The notes: generated by a model not told the origin, from the sequence alone. Positions 1-9,280 are shown, counted from the stretch's first letter. The stretch is 64,000 nt of DNA from Fischerella sp. PCC 9605 (GCF_000517105.1 NZ_KI912151.1:812124-876123), one strand, 5' to 3'. Translations and numbers: made by a program.

Positions 1-2
1 GT

Positions 3-95
3 ATCGGACGGCAGACGGTGAGTTTGCCTCTATCAGCAAAGTTGACAGATGCGGATGTAGAGGATGTGATTGCAGCGGTGAAGAGATGCTTATAA
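3..95 (+). CDS. C-terminal end of a DegT/DnrJ/EryC1-type aminotransferase (partial)
   Basis: Only the last 30 codons are in the window; the rest lies upstream. The visible peptide ends in SLPLSAKLTDADVEDVIAAV, which matches the typical C-terminus of PLP-dependent sugar aminotransferases of the DegT/DnrJ/EryC1/StrS family (a 'LP...LTDEDVE.VI.AV' pattern). Such enzymes make amino sugars for surface polysaccharides, which agrees with the two glycosyltransferases that follow on the same strand. The family call rests on a short tail, so it is moderately sure; the sugar substrate cannot be told. Confidence 0.55.
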   Translation: MGRQTVSLPLSAKLTDADVEDVIAAVKRCL

Positions 96-102
96 AGCAA
101 GT

Positions 103-210
103 ATGGGTGTAAACCTATGCGGTAGCCAAGAATTTAACTGGAAAGAAAAAGATTGGGAGACACGGTTTGCCACAATCTTGGCACAGCAGTTACAGAGTAG
201 ACTACAATAA
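103..210 (+). pseudogene. 35-codon orphan reading frame, possible gene remnant
   Basis: A short ATG frame (MGVNLCGSQEFNWKEKDWE...) sits between the aminotransferase tail and the GT25 gene. Its composition is protein-like (W, E, K and Q in a plausible mix) and it resembles the tail of a glycosyltransferase, but there is no clear ribosome binding site and no recognisable domain. It may be the remnant of a decayed glycosyltransferase gene. Low confidence. Confidence 0.22.
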
Positions 211-224
211 ATCCCTGGAAACAA

Positions 225-935
225 ATGAAATTTATAGAGTTTTTTGATCGTATCTACGTTATCAACTTACCTTATAGAGTAGACCGACGCAGAACTATGG
301 AGAAAGAACTGGAGAATGCAGGAATGCCATTTACTCCAGGAAAGGTTGAGCTTTTTGCAGCAATCAGACCAGATAGTGCTACCCCCTTTGAGAAAATAGG
401 ATACAAGGGGGCATTTTTAAGTCATTTGTCTGTACTAAAGCTAGCAAGAGAACAAAAGCTTAGTAATGTTTTGATTATGGAAGACGATCTGGTTTTGTCA
501 AATAATTTTCAGCATTATGAGGATGTACTGATCGAGCAACTGCATCAAACCAACTGGGATATTGTGCACTTTGGATACTTTTCTGAAAAAGTCATCAATC
601 CGAATGAAGATATTTTTGCGACACTTCAACCATTATCTACAGAGATAATTGGAGCTCACTTTTACGGAGTAAACAGTAAAGTCTTTGAGCGATTGATTAA
701 TTTCTTTGAGTTATCACTAAAGAAACCTCTTGGTCATCCTGACGGTGGTCCGATATCACCAGATGGAGTTTATAATATCTTCCAATCACAACATTCAGAT
801 ATCGTTAGGCTAATTTCAATTCCAAGTTTTGGAGATCAGCGGAGTTCACGTAGTGATGTTACTCCAAAATGGTTTGATCGAATACCTCTTCTAAAACAAA
901 TTGCAAGTGTCATGAGGACATTGCTGAAGAAGTAG
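225..935 (+). CDS. Glycosyltransferase family 25 protein (LPS/surface glycan)
   Basis: A 236-residue protein opening with DRIYVINLPYRVDRR, the N-terminal signature of the GT25 / LpsA family, where the I-N-L-xx-R-xDR segment is conserved. An acidic EDD motif follows at about residues 87-89 after a hydrophobic strand, as expected for nucleotide-sugar and metal binding, and GHPDGGPISPDGVYN lies near residue 175. No signal peptide or membrane span is seen, so it should act on the cytoplasmic face during glycan assembly. It lies in a plus-strand run after an aminotransferase and before a GT4 enzyme, which suggests one polysaccharide cluster. The family also includes collagen-type galactosyltransferases; the donor and acceptor are unknown. 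Confidence 0.8.
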   Translation: MKFIEFFDRIYVINLPYRVDRRRTMEKELENAGMPFTPGKVELFAAIRPDSATPFEKIGYKGAFLSHLSVLKLAREQKLSNVLIMEDDLVLSNNFQHYEDVLIEQLHQTNWDIVHFGYFSEKVINPNEDIFATLQPLSTEIIGAHFYGVNSKVFERLINFFELSLKKPLGHPDGGPISPDGVYNIFQSQHSDIVRLISIPSFGDQRSSRSDVTPKWFDRIPLLKQIASVMRTLLKK

Positions 936-1093
936 TAATTGCTCTGAATATGCTGTTATTAGGGTGTTGTTAACATCTTATAAACAGATTAATTATCAAT
1001 AATTTCAAATTATTGCAACTGAATCTTTATTTTTGCAACACAACCAATAATTATTCTTATAAACGTACTATACAAATCCTTTCTGGAGTTAGT

Positions 1094-2449
1094 ATGGTTC
1101 AAACAAATGAAAAACCTCGTCAAGAATCGCTACGGGTGGTTATTGTTACCGAAAACGTATCGTTGCGGATGAGCGGAGAGACAAGCGTCCCATACTATTA
1201 TTTTAAACTTATGCAAGCCCGCGGTCATGATGTCTGGATGGTTTGCCACGCCCGCACTAGGGATGAACTGCGAGAGATCTTTTCAGAGGAGATGTTCAAA
1301 AAAATTAGCTTTGTAGAAGATAATTGGCTGCAAGTCGCGATCTATAAGATGGGGCAGTTGTTTCCCTATCGAATAGAGGATTTGATTTTTGGCCAGATGA
1401 TACACCTAATTACCCAATGGCAAGCTCGTTCGCGGGTAAAGCAACTCATCAAAGAACATCATATTTCCATTGTCTTTGAACCCACGCCCATTACTCCTAA
1501 AGGGCTAAGTTTCATGTACGATTTGGGCGTACCAGTCGCGATCGGACCGATGTGTGGTGGCTTAGAACTTCCTCCGGCGTTTCGCTATATGGACTCTCCC
1601 TTTACTCATTTCTTTATAGAAGCAGCCCGCTTTTTATCTTGGATTGGACACCGTTTAGTACCTGGGAAATTAAAGGCTGATGTGTTACTCGTTGGCAACC
1701 AACGTACAGCCAAGGCTTTACCTCAAGGATACAGAGGTAAGGTGTATGAAGTGGTTGAAAGTGGGGTTGATCTTTCTCGTTGGAAGGGAATGAAAGCGAG
1801 AGAACCTCAGCCGGATCAGCCAGTTCGATTTGTTTTCTGCGGACGAATGGTGGATTGGAAAGGGGCACAGTTCTTAGTTGAAGCCTTTAAGCCGGTGGTA
1901 GAACAGACAAACTCTGTGCTGGAGTTGATTGGTGATGGCGAACTCAAAGAGTCGATTGAAGCACGGGTTAAAGAATTAGGAATTCAAGACTCTGTAAACT
2001 TTCATGGTCGTATTCCTATTCAAGAGTGTATGAAGCTTTTCTGTGAAAGCGATGTCTATGTCATGCCTTCCCTACGAGAATGTGGCGGACTGGCATTATT
2101 AGAAGCGATGTCTGTCGGTTTGCCCGTTATTGCTGCTAAATGGGCGGGTCCGGTTGAATATTTGAATGATACTTGTAGCATTCTTGTCGAACCATCCTCT
2201 CAAGAAGACTTCATTAACGGTTTTGCTAAGGCAATGATTACTTTAGCTAAATCACCAGAACAACGCCGTTGTCTAGGTGAAGGAAGTACACGACGGGTGA
2301 CACAGAATTATTTTGACTGGGAATCTAAGACGGAACGTGTCCTCGAAATTTTAAAAGAAACAGTTGCTTTAGCCTCTTCTAAAGTTCTCAAGAAAGTTTC
2401 TGAATTCACAGAAGTTCGTGAGAAGGACGGATTAATCCATCCCAACTAA
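1094..2449 (+). CDS. Glycosyltransferase family 4 (group 1) protein
   Basis: A 451-residue GT4-type retaining glycosyltransferase with a GT-B fold. The C-terminal half has the family hallmarks: VFCGRMVDWKGAQFLVEAF (donor domain entry), LIGDGEL, NFHGRIPIQEC, and the E-x7-E nucleotide-sugar motif within MPSLRECGGLALLEAMSVGLP. The frame is open further upstream from a TTG at 1013, but the ATG at 1094 is preceded by GGAG at good distance and begins MVQTNEKPRQESLRVVIVTE, so it is the better start. It is most likely a cytoplasmic enzyme of exopolysaccharide or LPS synthesis together with the GT25 gene upstream. Substrate unknown. Confidence 0.85.
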   Translation: MVQTNEKPRQESLRVVIVTENVSLRMSGETSVPYYYFKLMQARGHDVWMVCHARTRDELREIFSEEMFKKISFVEDNWLQVAIYKMGQLFPYRIEDLIFGQMIHLITQWQARSRVKQLIKEHHISIVFEPTPITPKGLSFMYDLGVPVAIGPMCGGLELPPAFRYMDSPFTHFFIEAARFLSWIGHRLVPGKLKADVLLVGNQRTAKALPQGYRGKVYEVVESGVDLSRWKGMKAREPQPDQPVRFVFCGRMVDWKGAQFLVEAFKPVVEQTNSVLELIGDGELKESIEARVKELGIQDSVNFHGRIPIQECMKLFCESDVYVMPSLRECGGLALLEAMSVGLPVIAAKWAGPVEYLNDTCSILVEPSSQEDFINGFAKAMITLAKSPEQRRCLGEGSTRRVTQNYFDWESKTERVLEILKETVALASSKVLKKVSEFTEVREKDGLIHPN

Positions 2450-2530
2450 TGCGAATATTTTTAGAAATTTGCTATTCCTTATCCAGAGAGATTGAACAAA
2501 GTCACAGGGGCTAACACTAGCCCTTGTCTC

Positions 2531-2610
2531 GAAAATAGGGATTGGGGATCGGGAATCGGGGATTGAGAATTGGAAGAAAACCCCTTGCCGATGCCCATTT
2601 CCCCATGGCC
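2531..2610. repeat. G-rich/C-rich simple intergenic repeat (GGGGATTGGG family)
   Basis: Direct copies of GGGGATTGGG/GGGAATCGGG are followed by a C-rich arm (CCCCTTGCCGATGCCCATTTCCCC), so the two halves could pair loosely. The same family recurs at 22690-22780 between pstS and pstC and in short form at 25440-25490. The rest of the 2450-2777 gap holds nothing else recognised except the hairpin at 2730. Confidence 0.6.
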
Positions 2611-2729
2611 ATCTTTCAAGACAGATGTGAATATCTCATACTTTGTACTTCAGCCTTTATATAAGCTGGTATCTATTGTGATATTGATCAGATGGTAATA
2701 TTTCCTCTGCATATGTAAATTAAAAAACT

Positions 2730-2758
2730 GTAGAGTCGCGTAAACGTAGCTACTCTAC
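2730..2758. repeat. Short palindrome of the GTAGAG...CTCTAC family
   Basis: GTAGAGTCGCG and GTAGCTACTCTAC bracket a short loop just ahead of pyrB. It belongs to the dispersed GTAGAGACG.../...CGTCTCTAC palindromes seen again at 5361, 15511 and 48415. It may form a hairpin in the pyrB leader. Confidence 0.5.
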
Positions 2759-2777
2759 AAAAATCTAATAACTGTTT

Positions 2778-3767
2778 ATGCCGACTACTAATTGGACTCG
2801 CCACCACGTTCTTACACTCGCTGACTTTACCCCAGCTGAATACGACATCGTACTGCAAACCGCCGCCAGTTTTCAGGAGGTGCTATCACGGCGGACAAAG
2901 AAAGTGCCAACTTTACAGGGACAGGTGGTGGCAAATTTATTTTTTGAACCTTCCACTCGCACTCGTAGCAGCTTTGAGCTTGCTGCCAAGCGCCTCTCGG
3001 CAGATACGCTGAACTTCGCCTCTGCTACCTCTTCGATGACTAAAGGAGAGACTATTCTAGATACGGCCAAGACCTATTTGGCGATGGGAACTGATATAAT
3101 GGTCATTCGCCATCGGGAGGCGGGAGTACCCAATGCGATCGCCGAGGAAATGGATCGTTTAGGTGTAAAAGTTAGCGTTCTCAACGCTGGTGATGGTCAA
3201 CACGAGCATCCTTCTCAAGCTTTGCTAGACTTATTTACTATCTGTACTCTGCTCGATCCAGATTACCCCCATCTGGAACTTCTTAAAGATAAAAAGATTG
3301 CTATTGTTGGGGATATTCTGCATTCACGTGTAGCGCGATCAAATATTTGGAGTTTCACCGCTAGTGGTGCAGAACTGCATTTAGCAGCACCACCCACTTT
3401 ATTACCGAGATTATTTGCGGACTATGGCAAAAATAGGCCAGGTAAACTTTTTCTCCATTGGGAATTAGAACCTGCTTTAAGGGATGCTGATTTTGTCATG
3501 ACCTTGCGTTTGCAAAAAGAACGCATGACAGTACATTTGTTACCTTCTTTACGAGAATATCATCAGTTGTTTGGGCTCACACGTTCAAAACTGCAACTGT
3601 GCAAGCCCAATGTCAAAGTTTTGCATCCCGGCCCGGTAAATCGTGGTGTCGAAATTAGCTCTGACTTAATGGATGACCCAGAATTTAGCCTGATTCAGAA
3701 CCAAGTTACCAGCGGTGTCGCCGTGCGTATGGCGCTACTATATTTGCTAGGGAGTGGGAAGACTTGA
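2778..3767 (+). CDS. pyrB: Aspartate carbamoyltransferase catalytic subunit
   Basis: PyrB (329 residues, normal length for the catalytic chain) condenses carbamoyl phosphate with L-aspartate to N-carbamoyl-aspartate, the committed step of pyrimidine synthesis, in the cytoplasm. The carbamoyl-phosphate loop [13 protein letters not shown] is at residues 55-67, the carbamoyl-binding HPSQALLDL segment near 146, a lysine/arginine aspartate-binding region TLRLQKERM near 242, and the closing HPGPVNRG near 285. The ATG start gives a normal N-terminus ([17 protein letters not shown]). It stands alone here, without a pyrI regulatory chain, as is usual in cyanobacteria. Ornithine carbamoyltransferase is excluded by the STRTRSSFE and HPGPVNRG forms of the motifs. 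Confidence 0.97.
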   Translation: MPTTNWTRHHVLTLADFTPAEYDIVLQTAASFQEVLSRRTKKVPTLQGQVVANLFFEPSTRTRSSFELAAKRLSADTLNFASATSSMTKGETILDTAKTYLAMGTDIMVIRHREAGVPNAIAEEMDRLGVKVSVLNAGDGQHEHPSQALLDLFTICTLLDPDYPHLELLKDKKIAIVGDILHSRVARSNIWSFTASGAELHLAAPPTLLPRLFADYGKNRPGKLFLHWELEPALRDADFVMTLRLQKERMTVHLLPSLREYHQLFGLTRSKLQLCKPNVKVLHPGPVNRGVEISSDLMDDPEFSLIQNQVTSGVAVRMALLYLLGSGKT

Positions 3768-4595
3768 TACTCCCGCGGCCAAGTAGTGGACGTAGTTAAA
3801 TATAAGATAAAACTTTTGTTCGTAGTGTAGACGCCCGTCAAGGCGGCTTCCCGTGGGGTAGGATTTATCGCTCTAGGCAAGGGTTTAAAGCGGCTCAAGC
3901 CCTTACTACGAGCTTTTATTTAATTGAGTCTTTCTACTTTATAAAAATATCGCTGCCGCTCGTTTTTATAAAAAGCCGTGGAATTCTTGGATCGTTGAAC
4001 TCCACTCTAGTTTTGCATGATACTGCAATTTTTCTACTACTCTCCTCTTGTATGGAAATGTGCAAATTACTGTTTTATATCGGGTACGGGGTTCTATAGC
4101 TGTGATTTTACTGTCGGAATCAAAAATGATAAAAGTGTCATTATATACATATGTATCCTTGTAATGTATGTGACTAAATCTCAATTTAAAAAAACACCAC
4201 ATCACTGTAATATTACTGTAAAGACAGATATTTTTTTTACACAAAAAAACTTATTCGCAAAAAGCTGTATTAGTATGTAAATACACAGTGAATTTACTTA
4301 AGTTTGTGTTTTGAATTACTTAAGTAATTTGACTGCTTACAATAGCTGTGCAGGCTATGATGACAAAGAATTTACTTCTTCTCTTTGTTGGCATGACGTC
4401 TGTGTTGATACTAAAAAGTGCCATCGCTGTCATGTATGGTATGCAAAGTTAATATTTAGAAAAGTTACTTTTGACACCACAGTATTTACAAAGAGAGAAG
4501 AAAAACTTACGGGAGTTAGTTATTTTTACTACTCCTGATGTCACAGCAAGGCACGGCACAATCAACGTAATTTTGTGTAACTAAGGAGCATTTCA
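3768..4595. other. 828-bp intergenic region, no supported gene
   Basis: After pyrB there is an inverted-repeat element at about 3821-3910 (ends CGTAGTG... and ...TTACTACG; interior with GGCTTCCCGTGGG and GGCTCAAGCCC), a common type of dispersed cyanobacterial repeat. The remainder is AT-rich. Open frames at 4017-4280 and 4311-4538 lack ribosome binding sites and protein-like composition and are not called. The promoter of the secreted protein at 4596 must lie in the last few hundred bases. Confidence 0.5.
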
Positions 4596-4961
4596 ATGCA
4601 ATTCAACAAAAAACTAGCTATTATCCTGGCTGCTGCTTCTGCTAGTGTTCTTGGTTTTGGTTCCATTGCTTCTGCTGGTGAAGGTGGTGCTGCTGCTGCC
4701 ACTTCCTTTACTGTTACAGGTGGTGAGGTAACAGGTGGTGCTGCTGCTGGTGCTGTTGGTAAACAGAACGCTGGTGCTTATGCTACTAATAATGGCTCTA
4801 GCAACACAGCCGGTGCTATAGGAACTGCTGGTACGTTAGATATAAATGGAAGCAATATTAACGCCGGCGTAGAGGCAACTAACAGACTGGGAACTGCACA
4901 AGCTAACGGTTTAGAGAATGACGTTACAACTCCCCTTGGTACTGATAGCATCGAGCAGTAA
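4596..4961 (+). CDS. Small secreted Gly/Ala/Asn-rich protein of unknown function
   Basis: A 121-residue protein with a clear Sec signal peptide: MQFNKKLAIILAAASASVLG, then SIASAG with likely cleavage after ASA at about residue 27. The mature part is low-complexity, rich in Gly, Ala, Thr and Asn (GGAAAGAVGKQNAGAYATNN) with no cysteine and no recognisable domain. AAGGAG lies about ten bases before the ATG, so expression is well supported. It is preceded by a long AT-rich leader and stands alone. The composition resembles periplasmic or extracellular matrix-type proteins, but no family is recognised and no function is assigned. Confidence 0.75.
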   Translation: MQFNKKLAIILAAASASVLGFGSIASAGEGGAAAATSFTVTGGEVTGGAAAGAVGKQNAGAYATNNGSSNTAGAIGTAGTLDINGSNINAGVEATNRLGTAQANGLENDVTTPLGTDSIEQ

Positions 4962-5279
4962 TCATCTACTTAACTAACAGCGTTTTTCACCTTCGCTGCT
5001 AGAAGCCTTCTGTTTTCTAAAGGTGGATTAGGAAGAAGATGATTAGGGGGTAAAAAGTGCATCTCGACCAATATCAGGGGTCAGACTGATGTGGCAGTAG
5101 GATGCTAACCACCCTAACCTGTTCTGTTTGTATTTTTCACTCAGAGATGCAAGGCAATGCCTTGCGTCTCTTACTTATCATATCAATATATATTAACAAA
5201 TGTCAGTATAAAGTCACACAAAGCTCGGTTTGTAGCGATCGCTTTAGCGCCAACTACCAACCCCTCAAATCAAAACACA

Positions 5280-5461
5280 GATCCCCGACTTCTTAGAGGA
5301 TGCAGCTGGCGAATCAGGGGTGAAACCCCTCATCAACGATTTTTCGTTATCCCACCAAATGTAGAGACGCGCCATGGCGCGTCTCTACAAACCAAATTGT
5401 GGGCGAATGAGGGGTCAGACCTACCATTCGCCAGCTGTATCCTTAGAGAAGTTGAGGATCT
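5280..5461. mobile_element. MITE-like element with ~35-bp terminal inverted repeats
   Basis: The left arm at about 5280-5314 (GATCCCCGACTT, then CTTAGAGGATGCAGCTGGC) and the right arm at about 5426-5461 (reverse complement GATCCTCAACTT, then CTCTAAGGATACAGCTGGC) match with only a few differences. Inside is a second nested pair (ACCCCTCAT / ATGAGGGGT) and in the centre a perfect 28-bp palindrome. There is no transposase frame, so it would be a non-autonomous element. The neighbouring 4962-5279 stretch shows only a short AGAAGCCTTCT hairpin after the gene at 4596 and nothing else recognised. Confidence 0.65.
5361..5388. repeat. Perfect 28-bp palindrome at the centre of the MITE-like element
   Basis: GTAGAGACGCGCC is followed directly by its reverse complement around a central AT. 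It is the cleanest member of a dispersed palindrome family (also at 2730, 15511 and 48415) and may be an older insertion inside the larger inverted-repeat element. Confidence 0.75.
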
Positions 5462-5643
5462 TACTCCTCTTTTGTCACTTTGGGAGAATCCAATAGCCCA
5501 AACGGTTACGGGGCTTTAGTTTCCACTTTTTGTCTATAAATTTTAGTTTTTATTAGAAAATAAAGCCTCAAACCTTGATTAAATCAAAGTCTGGTGAATT
5601 TGGCTGAGATTATTGTTTTCCGAGAGTGACAAAACAGGGTTAC

Positions 5644-8112
5644 TCATAGATTTCCTCTTAAGAAAATTGTAAACACGTTATCAGTGAACCCCAATTCATT
5701 TCCCGAAGGGTCACTTCCCAAGCGATACTCATTGTTAGCCCAAGACACGCTTAGTGTTGGACTATTCCTGTTATTACCCAATTTCAATACCGCCCCAGCT
5801 CCATAGCGAGAGCGGGTAGAATTTTCATTAATGGGAGTGTAATATGCAGAGATGCGAAAATTATCACTCAAGCTAATTGCCAAATCTGCTATCAATGTAT
5901 TCTCAGTAGAATAGGGTAAAACATCGCCCACGTAATTGAGTAACCCCAGGGAAATAGATCCAATGTTAGCCTTAGCTGCGAAGGTGAGTGAATTTACCGT
6001 ATCATTCTGGTGATTGTCTCGGTCAATGGCATAATTGAACCCAGAAGATAGAACGAAATTAGCATTCCGACTGAGGGAGATTGTTTTACTAACACCACCT
6101 AGCACGTTACTATAGTAGTCCTTGTCTGGGTTTAGATAGGCGATCGCACCTCCTGAAAATGTCCATCCATTTCCGGTACTCTTGTTAATATCTACGCCAA
6201 GATAAGCCTTCATTTCTTCTGTCGCAATCACACCAGTATAATATTGGAAAATATTTTTTGTGCCTGTAATATTGCCAGTGAAGCTAACATGAGGTACATA
6301 ATTCGTGGTTTCTCTGTGTTTGATAGTTGTAATATAGTTAGCTTCTTGGTTAAACAACTTGACATATATTTGAGCGTAAAAATTATTCAAATTTGCTGTA
6401 GAAAAACTTTCATCATTGACAACAGAAAGAAAACTTATATCACTATTAGAACTAGAACCCCCTTCTGCACCGTCAGTAAATATCACTTCCGGAGGACTAA
6501 TTGTTTCATAACGACCGTTAATAGAATAACTACGCTTAATTACTGGCGAAGCCCCTATCCAGATACCATTAAAACTACCAGGAGGAACTTGATTTAAGTT
6601 TTGCAAATTTTCTGGCGGATGTTTAGCTTTACCGATACCAGCATAATAAAAAGTCAAACTATTAGCGGGTAGTCGCACATTATTAGCCGCAAAAAATAAA
6701 TTATTGTTGACATTGAATTTACGCTTTGACCCTGGTTTTAATTGTGGTATTGCATCAGGCAACAATAAATTTCCTAATTGTAAAGCAGAATTCAACAGGG
6801 TATTTTCATCGTTTAAAACTAAACCAAAACCGCGCACCGTGCGACCAATTACAGCTTCACTGTCATTGGCTTTGACAATTTGGCGCACGGTAGAATAAAG
6901 TGCTACGGGTGTATTCTGAATTTCTTCACTTCTGGTGACGGTTGTTTTATCCCCTTGGCGATTACCGAGTAAAGCACCTGTTTTTGGGAAGAAAAAATCT
7001 ACACCAACAGCTTGACTATTTACTCCATTCTGATAGCCTGGTTCCTGAATTGCTGCCAATGATTCTGCTGTTAATACTTCCCCTAAGTTAGAAGATTGTG
7101 TTATTTGTCTTGGGATTAAGGAATCCGGATCGATGCTATTTCTGTCAGTTGCCACACCAGGAGTATATGTACATATATCTTCTGGATTCTTATCTGGAAA
7201 TATACAGGAAGCTGTCAAGCTTAACTGTAATTCTGTACCCAATAAAGTCTGAGGTTCTTTTAGCGAAACGGTAATTTCTCTTGATTTTGTTACTGTTCGC
7301 AGTTGTAAGTAATCTCCTGCTAAATCTAGCGTTAAAATTTTATCTTTGCTCAAATTTTGTTCAATTTGATTGTTGAGTTTTATAACACCATTCACATTGA
7401 AATTAGTATTTTGAGCATCGCCAAAACTAGCACTTGTAATTATTTCTGCGCCTGTTAAATGGTTAATGAATGTATCATTCAACGGGATGGTTGTAGTCAA
7501 GGGACTAACTTTCTTCTTGTCTACACCCCGGGGAGGAATAATATATTTTGGATCTTTGTGGGAAGTATCTCGCGGCTTTTCTTGTGTAGCCTGTTTATCT
7601 AGTTCTGCAACGAGAGGTAGGTTATTCGCTGAATGAAGTTTTGGGGATATTTGCTTGGTTTGCAATTCTAACACTGTAGGTTGTGGTTGCAGTTCGGGGG
7701 AACTAAATTCAGGTTTTCCAATGTGATCGGGATTACAAGGTTTTCCTAGGCGTTTCTTTTGTTCTAAATCTATGACTTTAGTAAATTCTGGTTGTCCAAT
7801 GTTGCTAGGAATACAAGATTCCGCAGTGTTAATTTTCTGTTCTAAATCTGCAACCTTTGTTTGCGGAAGGGGAATACTGTTTAATTCTGGCTGTGCTGCT
7901 AAAGTTTCCGGTTCAGCAATTGGCGCGGGAACTTCTGCTTCTGGCGTTACTGGATTCTCGGAAGACAGATTGGACGGCAATTCCGCTTTACTCGCATTGT
8001 TTAGACTATCCCAGTTCTGTGCATCTGTTTGTGCCCAAGTTGCTTTAGGAATAAAAACGGCTGTGGAAGTAAAACATAATGCCAACTTTAATTTATTAGT
8101 AACAGCAATCAT
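5644..8112 (-). CDS. Exported outer-membrane-type protein of unknown function
   Basis: An 822-residue protein. The ATG at 8112 gives MIAVTNKLKLALCFTSTAVF... with a signal peptide ending near ATWAQ; a longer frame from a TTG at 8148 would bury that signal. A Pro/Glu-rich region (residues ~30-180) contains two copies of a ~24-residue unit (DLEQK...C.P..IG.PEF), each with one cysteine. After PPRGVDKKKVSPLTT the protein becomes beta-rich, and the last ~250 residues alternate polar and hydrophobic residues with aromatic strand ends, as in an outer-membrane barrel, finishing in FTIFLRGNL. Most likely a surface protein or porin-like barrel of a cyanobacteria-specific family. No strong ribosome binding site is seen. 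Function unknown. Confidence 0.75.
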   Translation of the reverse strand: MIAVTNKLKLALCFTSTAVFIPKATWAQTDAQNWDSLNNASKAELPSNLSSENPVTPEAEVPAPIAEPETLAAQPELNSIPLPQTKVADLEQKINTAESCIPSNIGQPEFTKVIDLEQKKRLGKPCNPDHIGKPEFSSPELQPQPTVLELQTKQISPKLHSANNLPLVAELDKQATQEKPRDTSHKDPKYIIPPRGVDKKKVSPLTTTIPLNDTFINHLTGAEIITSASFGDAQNTNFNVNGVIKLNNQIEQNLSKDKILTLDLAGDYLQLRTVTKSREITVSLKEPQTLLGTELQLSLTASCIFPDKNPEDICTYTPGVATDRNSIDPDSLIPRQITQSSNLGEVLTAESLAAIQEPGYQNGVNSQAVGVDFFFPKTGALLGNRQGDKTTVTRSEEIQNTPVALYSTVRQIVKANDSEAVIGRTVRGFGLVLNDENTLLNSALQLGNLLLPDAIPQLKPGSKRKFNVNNNLFFAANNVRLPANSLTFYYAGIGKAKHPPENLQNLNQVPPGSFNGIWIGASPVIKRSYSINGRYETISPPEVIFTDGAEGGSSSNSDISFLSVVNDESFSTANLNNFYAQIYVKLFNQEANYITTIKHRETTNYVPHVSFTGNITGTKNIFQYYTGVIATEEMKAYLGVDINKSTGNGWTFSGGAIAYLNPDKDYYSNVLGGVSKTISLSRNANFVLSSGFNYAIDRDNHQNDTVNSLTFAAKANIGSISLGLLNYVGDVLPYSTENTLIADLAISLSDNFRISAYYTPINENSTRSRYGAGAVLKLGNNRNSPTLSVSWANNEYRLGSDPSGNELGFTDNVFTIFLRGNL

Positions 8113-8269
8113 TAATGTGATGTAATTATTTTGACAAATATTTGCCAATTCACTGTTACTAAACAGTTCTGCTGATTCCGTATATTTTTTACTACAAGCG
8201 TTGGTTTTTACAGTATCTTTACTTATAAAGAAGCATTTTTTATACTTTTATCAAAAAATAAATTACCCA

Positions 8270-8306
8270 GTAGGGTGTGTTAACGCGACAGCGTAACGCA
8301 CCCTAC
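8270..8306. repeat. Imperfect palindrome (GTAGGGTG...CACCCTAC)
   Basis: GTAGGGTGTGTTAACGC is followed by GCGTAACGCACCCTAC, giving a stem of about 15 bp. This short repeat is widespread in cyanobacterial intergenic DNA. It lies between the divergent exported protein and the ArsR-ClpN gene. Confidence 0.6.
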
Positions 8307-8364
8307 AACCATTGGTTGGATATTGTTTGAATTGGAAGTCCCTAATATGAATATTGATTTGTCT

Positions 8365-8392
8365 ATTCTACGTATTTCTGTTATTCTAGAAT
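8365..8392. promoter_or_regulatory. Possible operator: ATTCTA direct copies ending in ATTCTAGAAT
   Basis: A perfect 10-bp palindrome ATTCTAGAAT (8383-8392) ends one base before the ATG of the regulator, and its half-site ATTCTA also occurs 18 bp upstream (8365-8370). ArsR proteins commonly bind short inverted repeats overlapping their own promoter, so autoregulation is a reasonable guess, not shown. Confidence 0.3.
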
Positions 8393-8393
8393 T

Positions 8394-9260
8394 ATGGAAA
8401 TAAACGATACGGCTCGATATGCAGATATCTTTGCTGCATTGGGGTCGGAGCCAAGATTGGAAATAATGCGACTGCTGTTTGCAGCTTATCCGGACGGGAT
8501 GACTGTAGGTGAGATTCAGGAAAAGCTAAAAATTCCGAACTCAACCTTATCTCATCATTTGGAGAAACTGCGGATTGAGGGATTAGTGAATTGCCAAAAA
8601 GAAAAGCAATTTCTGCGGTACTCAGCGAACGCTGAGACGATGGAGGATTTGCTGGCTTTTTTATCGACAGGGAGAACTAAAAGCGAACTCTTTCGCAACG
8701 TCTCCAACGAAAGCACCCTCGAAGCAGTCAACAATACATCGACGCAGGAAGGGTTTATGTTTGAAAAATTTTTTGAGTCTATATTTGAAAAACTCTTTGG
8801 GTTTGTATCTGACAAATTCAGTCTTAAAGGTTTTGAAAGATTCACCCAAAAAGCGATTACAGCCATCTTGTTTGCCCAAGGTGAATCTCGCCGCTTGGGA
8901 CATGGATATGTTGGTACTGAACAGCTTTTAGTAGGATTAGTTGGAGAAGGTAGCGGCTTTGCGTCTCAGTTTCTCACCTCTGTAGGGGTAAACTTGGAAA
9001 ATGTAAAGATTGAGGAAGAAAAAATTGTTGGCAGAGGTAGAGGATTAACGCCTGTAGATATTCCCTTCACACCTAGAGCTAAGCAAGTGTTAGAACTAGC
9101 GGTTGAAGAGTCACGACAACTCGGTCACAACTATATTGGTACAGAACATTTGCTATTAGGTATTCTCCGTGAGGGAGGGGGAGCAGCAATTAGGATTTTG
9201 CAAAATCTGGGGGTAGACTTAGTTTCTTTGGAACAAAGACTGCGGAGAGGTTTGACATGA
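8394..9260 (+). CDS. ArsR-family HTH regulator fused to a ClpC-type N-terminal (Clp_N) domain
   Basis: A 288-residue two-domain protein. Residues ~8-95 are a winged helix of the ArsR type ([14 protein letters not shown]; recognition region [19 protein letters not shown]). The usual ELCVCDL metal site is replaced by [10 protein letters not shown] with no cysteine, so it is not a classical arsenite sensor. After a linker (~100-140), residues ~148-288 match the start of ClpC very closely: FERFTQKAI, two repeats ([16 protein letters not shown] and [20 protein letters not shown]) and [13 protein letters not shown] between them. There is no AAA+ module, so it cannot unfold proteins. In ClpC this domain binds adaptors and substrates. 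I infer a regulator that reads a Clp ligand or adaptor, or that competes with ClpC. No ribosome binding site is visible; the start is set by the HTH alignment. Confidence 0.88.
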   Translation: MEINDTARYADIFAALGSEPRLEIMRLLFAAYPDGMTVGEIQEKLKIPNSTLSHHLEKLRIEGLVNCQKEKQFLRYSANAETMEDLLAFLSTGRTKSELFRNVSNESTLEAVNNTSTQEGFMFEKFFESIFEKLFGFVSDKFSLKGFERFTQKAITAILFAQGESRRLGHGYVGTEQLLVGLVGEGSGFASQFLTSVGVNLENVKIEEEKIVGRGRGLTPVDIPFTPRAKQVLELAVEESRQLGHNYIGTEHLLLGILREGGGAAIRILQNLGVDLVSLEQRLRRGLT

Positions 9261-9280
9261 ACTACCTCTGATAACTTGGT

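Noticed and set aside
4017..4538. Two open frames (87 and 75 codons) upstream of the secreted protein
   Set aside because: AT-rich, no ribosome sites, unusual Cys/Tyr-rich composition, and overlapping antisense frames; looks like non-coding leader DNA.
5102..5519. Open frames through the MITE-like element
   Set aside because: They translate inverted-repeat DNA and have no ribosome site or protein-like composition.
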